Source of the DNA: Anaeromyces robustus
Taxonomy: Eukaryota; Neocallimastigomycota; Neocallimastigomycetes; Neocallimastigales; Neocallimastigaceae
Reading direction: 5' to 3'
DNA: 28,060 nucleotides
Assembly (NCBI GenBank): GCA_002104895.1
Contig: MCFG01000200.1
Coordinates: 95,001-123,060, forward strand
Under the pieces are notes generated by a model. The model saw only the letters and a program-made list of their open reading frames with translations, made no database searches and had not been told where the DNA came from. Position 1 is the stretch's first letter, and every line of letters starts with the position of its first letter. Of the stretch, positions 1 to 14,529 are shown one piece after another. Both the position numbers and the translations under genes were made by a program.

Positions 1-778
1 ATAAAGATTAAAAAAAAAAAAAAGTAAAAAGCCAGTGACATTCAATTTATTTATAATATTTCCAACCATCAATATATAATAAATATAGACAAAATTTGTA
101 AATCTATTAAATTAATAAAATAATAAACATATATATATTTTAGAAGTTTTTTCTTTTTAATTTATTTTTTATTTTTTGTGATAAAATATAAATATTTTTT
201 TTTTATTTTTTGTTTTTTGTTTTTTTGTTTTTTTTTTCTTCATTTAATCATATACCAAAAAAAAAAAAAAAAAAATAGAATATTAGGGCATACAATTAAA
301 TTTTATATTTTAATAATTTATATATATTTTATCATGTATTATAATTATTAATAACACAAGCGAGAAATAAAAAAAAAAAAAAAAAAAAAAAACTTAATAT
401 ATATAATTATTTATTGAATAGAAGAAAAATATATCAATTATAAATATTTTACAAATAAGTTAAATAAAATTAACATTATTATTATAATGATATATTGTTA
501 ATTATTTTTTCTTCTTTCAACTGGCATCATAATAACATAAAATAATAATAATAAAATAATTTTTAATAAATATTTTATATCTTCGTTATATGCGAAAGAT
601 ATATTTATATATAAATTAAAAATATAATAATATAAAATATACAATATAATAAAAATAAATAAATAAATTAATAAATAATAGAAGTAAAAAAAAAATATAA
701 ATATAATATAAATTAAAAAAATTAAAATATTTATATTTATTATTATACAAATTCCATTTTGAAATTTTTAAATACTAA
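1..778. other. AT-rich intergenic / 5' flank of presenilin
   Basis: This stretch is nearly pure A/T, with poly-A and poly-T runs (for example around 180-240, 260-280 and 370-395). I see no open frame with coding character on either strand, no RNA gene and no recognisable transposon end. It probably holds the promoter and 5' untranslated region of the gene starting at 779, but no specific promoter element stands out from the background composition. Confidence 0.6.
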
Positions 779-4506
<3,728 letters not shown>

Positions 4507-4697
4507 TTTATTATAAATTTCTGTATTTTATTCTGTATTTGTTTCTGTATTTTATTTCTGTATTTCTTTATAGAATTACATGGAATAAAATTAGAAACTT
4601 TAAGAAAAAAAATTATATAATATTTCTTTATTTTTCTATGAGATTCATTTTATATCAAAATATCTTAGTTTCTAGCAATTTTTATTATTTTTTATGA
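4507..4697 (+). pseudogene. Degraded presenilin C-terminal end
   Basis: Just after the in-frame stop (4504-4506) another + frame encodes a hydrophobic stretch ending in IIFLYFSMRFILYQNILVS and SNFYYFL (4620-4697). This resembles the last presenilin membrane segment and its usual FYFAT...QFYI-like C-terminus. Between the stop and this segment lies a short tandem of TTTCTGTATTTTATT-like units (about 4518-4573) where the codons for the conserved Pro-Ala-Leu motif would be expected; no PAL is visible in any frame. The simplest reading is a host gene whose 3' end decayed by a frame change plus simple-repeat expansion, beside the retroelement debris that starts near 4700. An unannotated terminal exon is the alternative. 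Confidence 0.55.
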
Positions 4698-4940
4698 ACT
4701 TTTATTTTTAAAACTATTTTTCCGCAAAAAGTATAAATAGGTGTAAAACTTTTAGTCAAAATATTTTCTTTGTGCTTTTATTCTTTTAATAACTTTCATA
4801 TATATTAGTAATAATTAATTCATAAGTAGTTCGAAACACTACAAAGGTTAGTTATTATTAATTTTTAATAATTAATAAAACTATATTCTAATAAAACATA
4901 TTTTAAATAAAAAATAAAATAAAACTTAAACTTAAATCTT
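4698..4940. other. Retroelement remnant with TATA motif
   Basis: No coding frame is visible. The string AAAAAGTATAAATAGG at 4727-4741 matches the TATA context of the gypsy-type LTR regions at 23120-23134 and 25459-25472, which suggests a decayed LTR promoter end. The rest is AT-rich with no recognisable boundary. Confidence 0.35.
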
Positions 4941-5089
4941 ACTAATATATATATCTCGACACCGACCTTTCGGGTTAATAAAGGAAAGGTGTTCTGATAT
5001 TGCAACAAGTATCTTTTATATTTTATTTTGTTTGTGTTTACTTCAAATCTTGGTGTCAATTGTAATATTGGAACTACCGTTCCGTTACA
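4941..5089 (-). repeat. 150-bp TGTAACGG module, copy 1 (LTR-like)
   Basis: On the - strand this begins TGTAACGGAACGGTAGTTCC and ends with GGTGTCGA followed by a TATATATTAGT tail. A second copy lies on the + strand at 23650-23801. The two outer thirds are nearly identical and the AT-rich middle differs. Both copies keep a hairpin (ACCTTTC ... GAAAGGT, 12-nt loop). It abuts a copia integrase fragment, so it sits inside an older retroelement. It may be a short LTR, but I could not find a matching target duplication. Confidence 0.6.
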
Positions 5090-5608
5090 TCCAGTATAAC
5101 AAAGTCTTTGTACAAGAAATAATGGTTTGATTATATCTTTCTTCTAAACCATTATTTTCTGAATTATAGGGAGGTGAATATACTTTTGATATACCAAATT
5201 CGTTACAAAAATCATTAATTTTCTTATTATTGTATTCCCTTCCCATATCTGATTTAAAAATTTTTATTTTCCTATTCTTATTATTATTATTTAGTAATTT
5301 AAATGCATGTATGATAATATCCACTGCTTCTGATTTATTTTTAAGTAAATATAACCAACATTTTCTACTATATTCATCAATGATGGTTAATATATACTTT
5401 TTCCCAGTATAAGATTCCTTTACTGGTCCTATAATATCAGAGTGGATAATTTCTAGTACTTCATTGGCTTTTGGTGTTATTTTATTATGTGGATTTCTTT
5501 TCATCTTTGCAATTTTACATTCATTGCAAAAATTTTCTTTAATATTATGTAATTTTAAATAATTCTTTAAATCTTCCGTATAAAAATGGCCAAGCCGTCG
5601 ATTTTAGT
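5090..5608 (-). mobile_element. Ty1/copia integrase fragment (fossil)
   Basis: The - strand encodes a pre-integrase HHCC zinc region (RRLGHF, then H and C-x2-C in LHNIKENFCNEC). A retroviral-type integrase core follows, with HSDIIGP, a TIIDEYSRKCWLYLL stretch, an Asp in KSDMGREY and an NGLEERYNQT block. The order and spacing are those of Ty1/copia pol. It is a fossil fragment: one side is capped by the 150-bp TGTAACGG module and the other by a MULE end, and no other copia part (gag, protease, RT, RNase H) is present. Confidence 0.85.
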
Positions 5609-6916
5609 GGGAGAAGTGCATTTCGGAATCGTACATTATTGTATGTGGCTTAATGATAAAATATTTTATAGCCACATTTATCAAAAATAAATAAATAAAT
5701 AAATAAATACATAAATAATTAAATAAAATTAAATATTATTTTATTAATAATCTTTTAAATAATATTTTGTTAAAAATTGTATATAAAAAAGGACTTGTTC
5801 TGTTATCATTAAATAAATAAAACTATTATATTTTAAAAATAATTATTTACATAAATATAATACTAATTATTGGAATTATTATAAGAATATAGAGCATATA
5901 ACAAATAATGCTTCAGAATCTTTTAATAATTACTTAAATAATTTATTTCCAAAAAAACCTTCATTTTTTTAAATTAATTTATATATTAAAAAAAGAAGAA
6001 TCCTTATCCTACAATGATTACGAAAGGAGAATTAATGGAATCTGGAGAAAAAAACAAAAAATAATTAGAAAAACTGATGAAATAAAAAATATAATTGAAA
6101 ATTATAAATATATGGAAAAAGATTATATTTATAATGGATATGATAGAAAAGATATTGTTGAATTATGGTATAATTGCTTAATTGATTTAAATAATAAAAA
6201 ATACTAATTTTTTATTATAAATTAGTATTTTTCTAACCTTTTTAAATTATATGTTATGCTTAATTATTGTTCTTGTAACAATATAAGGAAATAAAATTAC
6301 TTTAAGATTTTTTTAGCTAGTTTTTAGCTAAATTATATCTAAAACTGATCTATTTAACTATAATTAAAATATAATTAATATCAATATCAAAATTTTTAGT
6401 ATAAAAATATTATCAATATCAATGTCAATCTTATTTATAAAAATAATAATATCAATTATGTTTAAAAAATCATTAAATAAATATTTTTTTATTTTTTATT
6501 ATTTTATTAAAATTTTAGTTATTATTATTACAATTTAATAATAAAATAAATTAAAATATTTTATATAAATAATTTTAAATATAAATGAAAAATATTATAA
6601 AATATTAAATAAAATAAAAGACTTTGAAAAAATATGATTTTTGTTTGTTTGTAAAAGTTAATGAATAACTTGAATCTTTCTTTTTTAAATTTTTTTTGTA
6701 TTTTTTTGTATTTTTTTTTTCAATTCTTTGATTTTATTATAATTTTTTTAATTATTTTTATTTCATTTTATTTCATTTTTTAATTTGTAATTATTAATTA
6801 TAATTTTTAATTATTATTTATTTATTTATTCATTTATTTAATATATAAAATTTCATACGCCACAGATTCCGAAATGCACAATTCCGAAATGCACGATTCC
6901 GAAATGCACCACATTC
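5609..6916 (+). mobile_element. Non-autonomous MULE copy M1 (internally deleted)
   Basis: The left end GGGAGAAGTGCATTTCGGAATC and the right end (three GATTCCGAAATGCAC-type units, then CACATTC) match the two different ends of the complete MULE at 14041-17612, in opposite orientation. Inside are the 33-bp subterminal hairpin (5644-5676), one copy of the GATAACAGAACAAGTCC subterminal repeat (reverse, 5791-5807), the transposase C-terminal codons and the GATATTGATATTAAT minisatellite. The first two thirds of the transposase are missing. The flanking 9-mers (gattttagt and ccatttagt) agree at only six positions and belong to different retroelements. Confidence 0.85.
5850..6207 (+). pseudogene. MULE transposase C-terminal remnant in M1
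   Basis: This corresponds to about the last 115 residues of the transposase at 14911-16335, starting near HKYNTN and including NNASESFNNYLNNLFPKKP with the third catalytic residue (Glu). The frame shifts at an extra-T run around 5962-5971, and a nearby AAAAAA run also differs from the intact copy. The upstream junction at about 5835-5850 fuses transposase sequence directly to the subterminal repeat, the same junction as in the M2 copy. Confidence 0.8.
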
Positions 6917-7010
6917 CCATTTAGTAAAGTAGTCCACAATTACTATAATGTATTGGTTACCTTTTTGTGTTACTGGTAGTGGTCCAATGATATTGTAAAG
7001 ATATTTAACG
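6917..7010 (-). mobile_element. Ty3/gypsy integrase fragment (fossil)
   Basis: Read on the - strand, the sequence encodes NIIGPLPVTQKGNQYIIVIV and DYFTKW. This is the start of the integrase core of Ty3/gypsy (IIGPLP ... VDYFTKW). It is a short fossil piece bounded by the M1 MULE end on one side and older MULE-like DNA on the other. It is not part of the copia fragment at 5090-5608. Confidence 0.8.
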
Positions 7011-7769
7011 CCACAGCGTAAAATTCTTAAATATAGTTTAAGCCACTATACGTAGTGATTAAAATTACATAAAATAATTCTGTAAAATTATTGTGAAACA
7101 ATAATTTAAATCAATTAAATAAAGTTCGAAACAAAATAATTACTAAATTTTAATTTTTTTAATTTATAAAATTTTTCATTGTTTTTAAATTTAAAATATA
7201 TAATAAATATATTATTAATATTAGAATAATAAATAAATAATAAATGAACTCAATTAAAATTATTTAGTCTTAGTTTTAATAGTTAATTCAAAATTTCTAT
7301 TTTTAGAAATAATAAATAAATTTATTAAATAATAAAGTTTAGTTAGTTAGATAGTCCGTAAATAAATAGAAATTAAATATAAATAAATTAGTATAATATA
7401 TAATAAATATAATTATGAAAAAATATAAAAATACTTCAAAATTTCTTAAATTTTGAAAGGTGTAATTGTTATTAAATTTAAATAAAAAATTTTAATTATT
7501 TAAATATTAATAAAAAATTATTATAATAAAACAAATTTTTATTTCGTTATTTTATTTTTTTATTTTAGTGTTTGTATTATTGTAATCTATTTCAAATAAA
7601 TCTTTTACATCAAATCAATTATAACTAGTAGGTTATATAGGGAATTTTCTTTAATAATAAAATTTTAATATAAATCGGTTTTAGTTATATATTACTTAAT
7701 AAAATAACTAATAGATAATTTTTATGATTATTAAAACACAATAATTAAATAATCTTAACAAATACTAGA

Positions 7770-8584
7770 AAAATACTAATTTATTTATTTTAAATTAATA
7801 TTTATTTATTGTTTAAATCAAACAATCTTTCTATAATTTAACTAATTCATTTCTGTTACATCCATTATAAAATAAATTTCTTTATTTTTGTAATTTTCAA
7901 TTAAAATTTTAATTTCATCAGTTTTACTAAATATTTTTTTTTCCAATTCCTTTAGTTCTCCTTTCGTAATCATTAAAAAATAAGTTTTCTTCTTTTAATA
8001 TATATATTAATTTATAAATAAAGGTTTTTTCATATGTAGCTTGTTTTTTATTTTTAATATAGAAATGGAAGTAGTGTAAAGCATATTAAATTGTTCAACA
8101 TAAGTTCTTGTTATAAATAACTGATAACTAAATTTCGGTGCTCGGCGAATATATTTTCATGATAATTCGAAAATAAATATGCTTGGAATGATGATTGAAA
8201 GATTATTAGATCTGATTTTTTAAATATCATAAAATTTTCATTTCTTTTTTTTGTTTTATAATATTCTGATTCAATGGGAATATCATCGAAATTTTATGTC
8301 TGGAGGTAATTGTTTTTATATTTCTTATTATTTGAGATTTAATTGTACTATATTCGGGTCATATAAGTCTCATTTCTTGAGAAACGTCATTAAATATATG
8401 TTTAGGTTTTATATCCAAAAAAATTGAATTTTTCCTAATTTCTTCCTAAATTTTATGTTTTGTTACTGATATAGATACATTAATTTCTTCTTCGAGATGG
8501 TTATGTAAACTTTCATATATTTTTAATAATTTGTTCATTTCCTCTATTTGTTTCACTTATTTCAATTTCTATATTGTCCTCCAT
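7770..8584 (-). pseudogene. Decayed MULE transposase (in M3)
   Basis: The - strand start at 8584 encodes MEDNIEIEISETNR, close to the MEEIEKIEFSETNR start of the intact transposase at 16335. Further blocks match through the helical region before the first catalytic Asp and again at the C-terminus (YNGY-like end). Much of the segment from the DDE core to the PKKP region (roughly residues 230-390) is missing, and several frame changes and stops interrupt the rest. It is an old, inactive copy diverged from both M2 and the intact element. Confidence 0.75.
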
Positions 8585-9044
8585 TGGTAATTAAAAATTT
8601 TCAATTTAAATATTTTAATAAATATACTTTTAAATGCTATTTTTTAATTATTATTTATATGATTATTTAATGTTAATGATTCAGTTTTTTTTTAATTAAC
8701 AAATAAATAAAATAATGAATTATATTTTTAATTAATTATTATTTATTAGTTGTATTTGGCGAAATTTTTGGTGGCTTGTATATTTACGGAATGTGGTGCA
8801 TTTCGCAATCGTGCATTTCGGAATCTGTGGCGCATGAAATTTTATTTATTAAATAAATGAATAAATAAATAAATAATAATTATAAATTATAATTAATAAT
8901 TACAAATTAAAAAATGAAATAAAATGAAATAAAAATAATTAAAAAAATTATAATAAAATCAAAGAATTGAAAAAAAAAATACAAAAAAATACAAAAAAAA
9001 ATTTAAAAAAGAAAGATTCAAGTTATTCATTAACTTTTACAAAC

Positions 9045-10658
9045 TGTAACGAACTTAGTGAGAAATTCACTAGGTTGTTGTAGTATTTCAATAATTAAAA
9101 TAAAATAAACAAACAAAATAAACAACACAATATTAAAACATAATGTTTATGGATTTATTTTGTATTTTATTTAATATTTAAATATTTAATATTTTTCTTA
9201 TTAATAATGACTCAAAGAGTAAAAATAATATTAATACATTTCTTTTATATTCAAGACTTATTCTAAATCATTACGTGATTGGTTTACTTATTTAAATAAC
9301 AAAATATTTAATTATTTAACTATTACTATAATTAAGTGAATACATAATTAGTATCTAAATAAAATCGTATTTATATCTAAGTGAACGAATAACTAATATC
9401 TAAATAAATCTAACTAAGTGAATGAATAATTATAGACTAAATAATTCTATTAATAAAATAAGTAAATGAACAAATGTATTAATAACTAAATAAATGAATA
9501 ATTTTCCAAATCAAAAAGGTAAAAGTAGGATTCGAACCAGTGATATCTATGATAAAGGTAAAAGTAGTTACCGTTGAGCCACGAAGTTCCTTAATGTCGT
9601 TTGATAAATAATGAAATTTTTATAGTACTTTTAATTATAATATTAACTTTTAAAAATTCTAATTAGTTTTATTTATTATTATTCTCTATAATTTATTATT
9701 AATTTACTTTAATTATAATTATTTTCTAAACTTCAAATAATTAATAAATTTTAATATTATATTGAATTATCATTTAAAATAATTAATAACATTAATAAAA
9801 AAATAATAAGATTATTAAATTATATTTTAAAACAATATCTTTATCATTATTATCTTAAACTAAATCAATTCTTAAAAATATTATTGAATATTAAATTTAT
9901 ATAAATTATAAACAATTTATAATTAATATTATAAAAATAATAAACGATTCTAAAATATTTTAATTAAATAATATGACTCGAAAATAGTTTCTAAAAACAC
10001 TTTTAAAATACCTTCTAAATACTTTTTAAATATTCTTTACACTTAAATATTTCTAAATTAGAAATAACAACTAATTTTATTTACTTTATAAATAAATAAA
10101 CAGTTTATCTTTATAATTTTATTAATAATATTATTTATTTTTATTATTTATTTTATTATTATTTTTATACATTTTTACTTATTTTATTCAATAATTTTTA
10201 ATTATTTTATTTATATTTTTATAAATACTTGTATTATTTTATTTATTATTGTAAATAGTTTAATTTTAAAGAAAAATATAAATACATGTAAATATTTTTA
10301 TGTAAATTAATTCTTTACTACTATTTTTAATAATAGCTTAGTCATAAATATAATAAATTAATAATTATTAGAATAAATTACTAAATTAAAATATATAATC
10401 AACATAAAATAGTTTAGTTAAGAATAAAACTACTATTTAATAAATAATAATAAATTTAATAAAATTTTAATAAATAAATTTTATATTTTAAACTTAATAA
10501 TAAAACTGTGTTTTATAAAACAATTTTAGTGTTTAAATTTACAATCTACTGGAAAATAACTTAGACAGTTATTCTGAAAATACATAGGTAATATCACTTT
10601 CTTCCCTATAAAGAATTAAGATATTACCATTTTGTATTACGTTGTTGATACCGTTACA
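9045..10658 (+). mobile_element. Solo LTR, TGTAACG...CGTTACA family (fossil)
   Basis: The termini are inverted (TGTAACG and CGTTACA). The flanks caaac (9040-9044) and caaaa (10659-10663) form a 5-bp target duplication with one mismatch. The empty site is visible at the same position of the intact MULE (14321-14330, ACAAACAAAC), which confirms both boundaries. The 5' part (ACTAGGTTGTTGTAGTA, TGACTCAAAGAGT, TCATTACGTGATTGGTT) matches a second copy starting at 23802. No coding region lies inside. A tRNA-like Pol III box pair is at 9529-9581. At 1.6 kb it is long for a fungal LTR. Young to middle-aged: it is inserted into M2. Confidence 0.88.
9529..9581 (-). promoter_or_regulatory. tRNA-like Pol III A box and B box inside LTR
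   Basis: On the - strand, TGGCTCAACGG (9581-9571) fits the A-box consensus and GGTTCGAATC (9538-9529) fits the B box, separated by 32 nt, which is tRNA-like spacing. D-, T- and acceptor stems do not pair properly, so this is not a working tRNA gene. T4/T5 runs follow the B box. The same pair occurs at 24299-24351 in the second LTR. Confidence 0.6.
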
Positions 10659-11183
10659 CAAAAAAACAAAAATCATAGTTTTTCAAAGTCTTTTATTTTA
10701 TTTAATATTTTATAATATTTTTCATTTATATTTAAAATTATTTATATAAAATATTTTAATTTATTTTATTATTAAATTTTAATAATAATAACTAAAATTT
10801 TAATTAAATAATAAAAAATAAAAAAATATTTATTTAATGATTTTTTAAACATAATTGATATTATTATTTTTACTAAATAAGATTGACATTGATATTGTTA
10901 ATATTTTTATACTAAAAAATTTGATATTGATATTAATAATAATATATTTATATTAAAAATTTTGATATTGATATTAATAATATTTTTATACTAAAAATTT
11001 TGATATTGATATTAATTATATTTTAATTATAGTTAAATAGATCAGTTTTAGATATAATTTAGCTAAAAACTAGCTAAAAAAAATCTTAAAGTAATTTTAT
11101 TTCCTTATATTGTTACAAGAACAATAATTAAGCATAACATATAATTTAAAAAGGTTAGAAAAATACTAATTTATAATAAAAAA

Positions 11184-11580
11184 TTAGTATTTTTTATTAT
11201 TTAAATCAATTAAGCAATTATACCATAATTCAACAATATCTTTTCTATCATATCCATTATAAATATAATCTTTTTCCATATATTTATAATTTTCAATTAT
11301 ATTTTTTATTTCATCAGTTTTTCTAATTATTTTTTGTTTTTTTTTTTCTCCAGATTCCATTAATTCTCCTTTCGTAATCATTGTAGGATAAGGATTCTTC
11401 TTTTTTTAATATATAAATTAATTTAAAAAAATGAAGGTTTTTTTGGAAATAAATTATTTAAGTAATTATTAAAATATTCTGAAGCATTATTTGTTATATG
11501 CTCCATATTCTTATAATAATTCCAATAATTAGTATTATATTTATGTAAATAATTATTTTTAAAATATAATAGTTTTATTT
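11184..11580 (-). pseudogene. MULE transposase C-terminal remnant in M2
   Basis: This holds the last third of the transposase, ending with the same NNKKY-type C-terminus as the intact copy, with the ASE-FNNYLNN region upstream and a frame change near the T runs at 11341-11347 and 11400-11407. At about 11560-11572 it is fused to the AATAGTTTTATTTATTTAATGATAAC subterminal repeat, exactly as in M1. Confidence 0.8.
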
Positions 11581-12236
11581 ATTTAATGATAACAGAACAA
11601 GTCCTTTTTTATATACAATTTTTAACAAAATATTATTTAAAAGATTATTAATAAAATAATATTTAATTTTAATTATGTATTTATTTATTTATTATTTATT
11701 ACAATAATTATTTATTTAATAATTATAATAGTTTTATTTATTTAATGATAACAGAACAAGTCCTTTTTTATAATACAATTTTTAACAAAATATTATTTAA
11801 AAGATTATTAATAAAATATTATTTAGATTTTATTTAGTTATTTATATATTTATTTATTTATTTTTGATAAATGTGGCTATAAAATATTTTATCATCAAGC
11901 CACATACAATAGTGTACGATTCCGAAATGCACGATTCCGAAATGCACTTCTCCCATATTTACATTATAAAATATCAACACAATTATTATTAACGCCATAA
12001 ATTAAATATATAACTTTTAAAAAATTGTAGAAATAAGCCACAAAAAATGACACAACTGCATATACGCCCCACGTAATATTACGTGACTTAAAAATTTTTG
12101 CGAATTGCAACTTTATTTATTTAATTATTTATTTATTAAATTTTTAGTAAATTAAGTGGCTTTAAATTAAAAATTATCTAAGCCATTTTACGAAATACAA
12201 GTTTTTGAAATACAAATTTTCGAAATGCACCTTTCC

Positions 12237-12921
12237 GTTAACAAGGCTAGTGAAATTCAAACAATCACGTGATCATAATCCACTCGGTTATTGATTGGTT
12301 CAAGTTGGTTTTTCTCAGAGAAACAATTCTAATGACTTTATAAGTCAAGAAGTATATTATTAAATTAATAATTACGGTATAATTAAGAAAGAACATACCT
12401 AACCTGGCGGTCGTACAAATCCTGATAAACAGCCAAACTGGAGAAACATCAGACCCGTAGAGTCGAACCAAAGAACTTATGTATACTAAGACAACGCCTT
12501 AACAATAAAGTATAAAAGCTGGTTTGACATTATATTAGGGAATAAATTCAAAATGTATTTTACATCTGTATAAACACATTCCATAAGGGTTAGGCTTATT
12601 ATCGTTACTTTTTGTTTGATTGCGTTTGTTTCTTTAGTTTAGGTATTACTATTGGATATATCACTTCGTCACAGTAATAAATCTTTAATGTACCTGACTT
12701 TCTCTATGCTATAATATATAAATAAAATTTTATGAAAAAATCTATGTTAATTATGTGGTCGATACTACGTTATTTAATACTCTTCGTAATTTGATATGCT
12801 ACTTTTTCTATAAAAGGAATCTCATATATATAGAAATCGTATTTAAATTTAAATTTTATTCATTTATTTAAATCGATTTAATATTTAATAGATTAATACA
12901 TGTTATTATATTAAAATTCTA
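12237..12921. other. Non-coding stretch between old MULE and viral cluster
   Basis: No convincing gene is seen. The stretch is less AT-rich than its left neighbour, with TCACGTGA at 12267-12274, a TATA-like GTATAAAAGC at 12509-12518, and a moderately GC-rich patch at 12400-12480 of unknown origin. It could be the outer flank of the viral cluster or an unrecognised LTR. A palindrome CACGTAATATTACGTG lies just outside it at 12070-12085. Confidence 0.4.
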
Positions 12922-13401
12922 TTAATCTAATTCTTCCCAATCTTCGAGAAGAATACCAATTTTGGGTTTTTTCGATGGGTTGTTAGAATTCTCTTCTTCG
13001 CTAGTGGTGGCGATAGCCGAAATATTTTCTAACAAATTTTTTTGAATTTTGGCCGAATTTTTGGCCACTTCTTCAATATCAGGGATCCATTTAGTTTCTA
13101 ACTTTTCCCTGATTTCCTTTTCTCTTCTTTGGACCGCTCTTTTAATTCTTAACTGTTCTCTACGTTCGTAGAGTTTCCTCATGCGGTCCCTAGTTCTTCT
13201 GATGGCGTTGTTGTGCCTTTCGAACTCTTGAGCTAAAGCATAGAGTTCGTGATTTAAATATTTCTCCTCTTCTTCGCCATCTGAAAGAATTAAGTGAGGA
13301 TAATTTCTAATACAAAAATCTTCATTTCCAGTATTATTACTACTGCTACTACTACTACCGCCAGTAGCAGCAAAATACTTGCTTCTTCTAATAGGAGCCA
13401 T
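12922..13401 (-). CDS. Unknown coiled-coil protein of the viral cluster (159 aa)
   Basis: I do not recognise this family. It has a basic start (MAPIRRSKYF), a Ser/Asn-rich linker, an acidic stretch (GEEEEKY), and a long highly charged helix (about residues 50-115, dense in Arg, Glu and Lys) that should form a coiled coil. A nuclear-localisation-like KKPK follows, then an acidic tail. It is the last frame of the minus-strand series and shares its richer composition. The charge pattern would suit a nucleic-acid-binding or scaffold protein, but that is inference. It belongs to the viral fossil. Confidence 0.6.
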   Translation of the reverse strand: MAPIRRSKYFAATGGSSSSSSNNTGNEDFCIRNYPHLILSDGEEEEKYLNHELYALAQEFERHNNAIRRTRDRMRKLYERREQLRIKRAVQRREKEIREKLETKWIPDIEEVAKNSAKIQKNLLENISAIATTSEEENSNNPSKKPKIGILLEDWEELD

Positions 13402-13623
13402 TCTCTAAACAAAAATTTTTCCAAGTTTATTATTTTTTAATATAATTAAATTTTAAAATTAAAATGAGAAAAAGATTTAAAACACAAACTGAAAAATTTG
13501 AGTTTATATAAACCCAAATTTAAAATTGATTGGTAATTTATATTATAATTTATTTATTACAATTGATTGGTAATATATTTATAATATATTAAAATATAAA
13601 TTTATTTTATTATTTTAATATAA

Positions 13624-13687
13624 TGACAATTACAATTACAATTACAATGACAATTACAATTACAATGACAATGACAATTACAATGAT
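13624..13687. repeat. Hexanucleotide repeat (ACAATT/ACAATG)n
   Basis: About ten units of ACAATT and ACAATG lie just past the end of the adjacent minus-strand frame, in the gap between 13401 and 13690. Confidence 0.9.
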
Positions 13688-13689
13688 GA

Positions 13690-14040
13690 TTATGGATTAC
13701 TATGTGGTAAATCCAAATGGAAATTCGATTTAGAGAGATAGATTGAATTTTCACTGTTATCATCGGATACATCGTCGTTTAAATATATTAATTTATTATT
13801 ATTTTTATCGGTTAACCATAATTTTAACGGGCTTCCGTCGTTATTGTATACTTTATAATATATATATTCGTCATCACCTATTGTTTGTTCGGTTGAACTG
13901 TAGTTTTTATTGTATATACTTATTTTATAAGTATTAGGAACCCGTACAGGGTTATCCACTATAAATACTACAGTATTTTGATGATTTACTTTTACTCCGT
14001 TTACACTGTAAATAAATTCACTAAATGGTGTAAAAGTATT
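13690..14040 (-). pseudogene. Part of a viral-cluster protein gene cut by the MULE
   Basis: This is a minus-strand open segment ending in a stop at 13690. It encodes a Tyr/Asn/Asp-rich, probably beta-rich sequence with no match I recognise. It borders the left MULE end, with the target duplication aaaagtatt at 14032-14040. It has the same orientation and similar composition to the segment on the other side of the insertion (17613-18320). Fossil; the MULE is the visible disruption. Confidence 0.6.
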
Positions 14041-14047
14041 GAATGTG

Positions 14048-14107
14048 GTGCATTTCGCAATCGTGCATTTCGGAATCGTGCATTTCGGAATTGTGCATTT
14101 CGGAATC
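14048..14107 (+). repeat. Left terminal iterons of MULE (4 x 15 bp)
   Basis: Four head-to-tail copies of GTGCATTTCGGAATC (first copy GCAATC, third GGAATT). M2 has two at this end (8796 onward) and M1 three (ending 6909). Confidence 0.95.
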
Positions 14108-14529
14108 TGTAGCGCATGAAATTTTACATATTAAATAAATGAATAAATAAATAAATAAATAATAATTAAAAATTATAATTAATAATTATAAATTAAAAAA
14201 TGAAATAAAAATAATTAAAAAAATTATAATAAAATCAAAGAATTGAAAAAAAAATACAAATAAATACAAAAAAAATTTAAAAAAGAAAGATTCAAGTTAT
14301 TCATTAACTTTTACAAACAAACAAAAATCATATTTTTTCAAAGTCTTTTATTTTATTTAATATTTTATAATATTTTTCATTTATATTTAAAATTATTTAT
14401 ATAAAATATTTTAATTTATTTTATTATTAAATTGAAATAATAATAACTAAAATTTTAATAAAATAATAAAAAATAAAAAAATATTTATTTAATGATTTTT
14501 TAAACATAATTGATATTATTATTTTTACT

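Larger units (their letters stand above)
8789..11954 (-). mobile_element. Non-autonomous MULE copy M2, split by a solo LTR
   Basis: The left end GAATGTGGTGCATTTCG with two iterons and the right end with two GATTCCGAAATGCAC units plus TTCTCCC match the complete MULE. The flanking 9-mers are atatttacg (8780-8788) and atatttaca (11955-11963), an 8-of-9 target duplication. A 1614-bp LTR sits at 9045-10658, so the MULE itself is about 1.55 kb. It keeps the minisatellite, transposase C-terminus, two subterminal repeat units and the 33-bp hairpin (11872-11904), and lacks the transposase catalytic Asp residues. Confidence 0.9.
7011..12236 (-). mobile_element. Older decayed MULE relic M3, hosting later insertions
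   Basis: A degenerate transposase relic (7770-8584) and a decayed terminal iteron array (about 12190-12236, ACGAAATACAAG, TTGAAATACAAA, TTCGAAATGCAC) suggest an old relative of the intact MULE, split by the younger M2 copy at 8789-11954. TAACGCCA ... TAAGCCAC motifs occur near both outer parts (about 7001 and 11990). The left boundary is uncertain and I could not find a target duplication. Bases 7011-7770 and 11964-12190 otherwise hold only AT-rich DNA. Confidence 0.45.

Noticed and set aside
5600-6925. M1 as an ordinary MULE insertion with a 9-bp target duplication
   Set aside because: The flanking 9-mers match poorly and the two sides belong to different retroelement families.
9529-9581. 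Functional tRNA gene inside the solo LTR
   Set aside because: A and B boxes are good, but acceptor, D and T stems do not pair.
12070-12085. CACGTAATATTACGTG, containing the geminivirus-type origin nonamer TAATATTAC
   Set aside because: A few chance matches to this nonamer are expected in 28 kb of DNA this AT-rich. It lies in older MULE-like DNA, no longer stem surrounds it, and no Rep is present.
12400-12485. Possible tRNA gene (GGTTCGACTC on the - strand)
   Set aside because: Only a B-box-like string is present; no T stem, acceptor stem or convincing A box at the right distance.
14048-14107. Short direct repeats resembling a CRISPR array
   Set aside because: The units are head-to-tail without spacers and recur at every MULE end, so they are transposon iterons.
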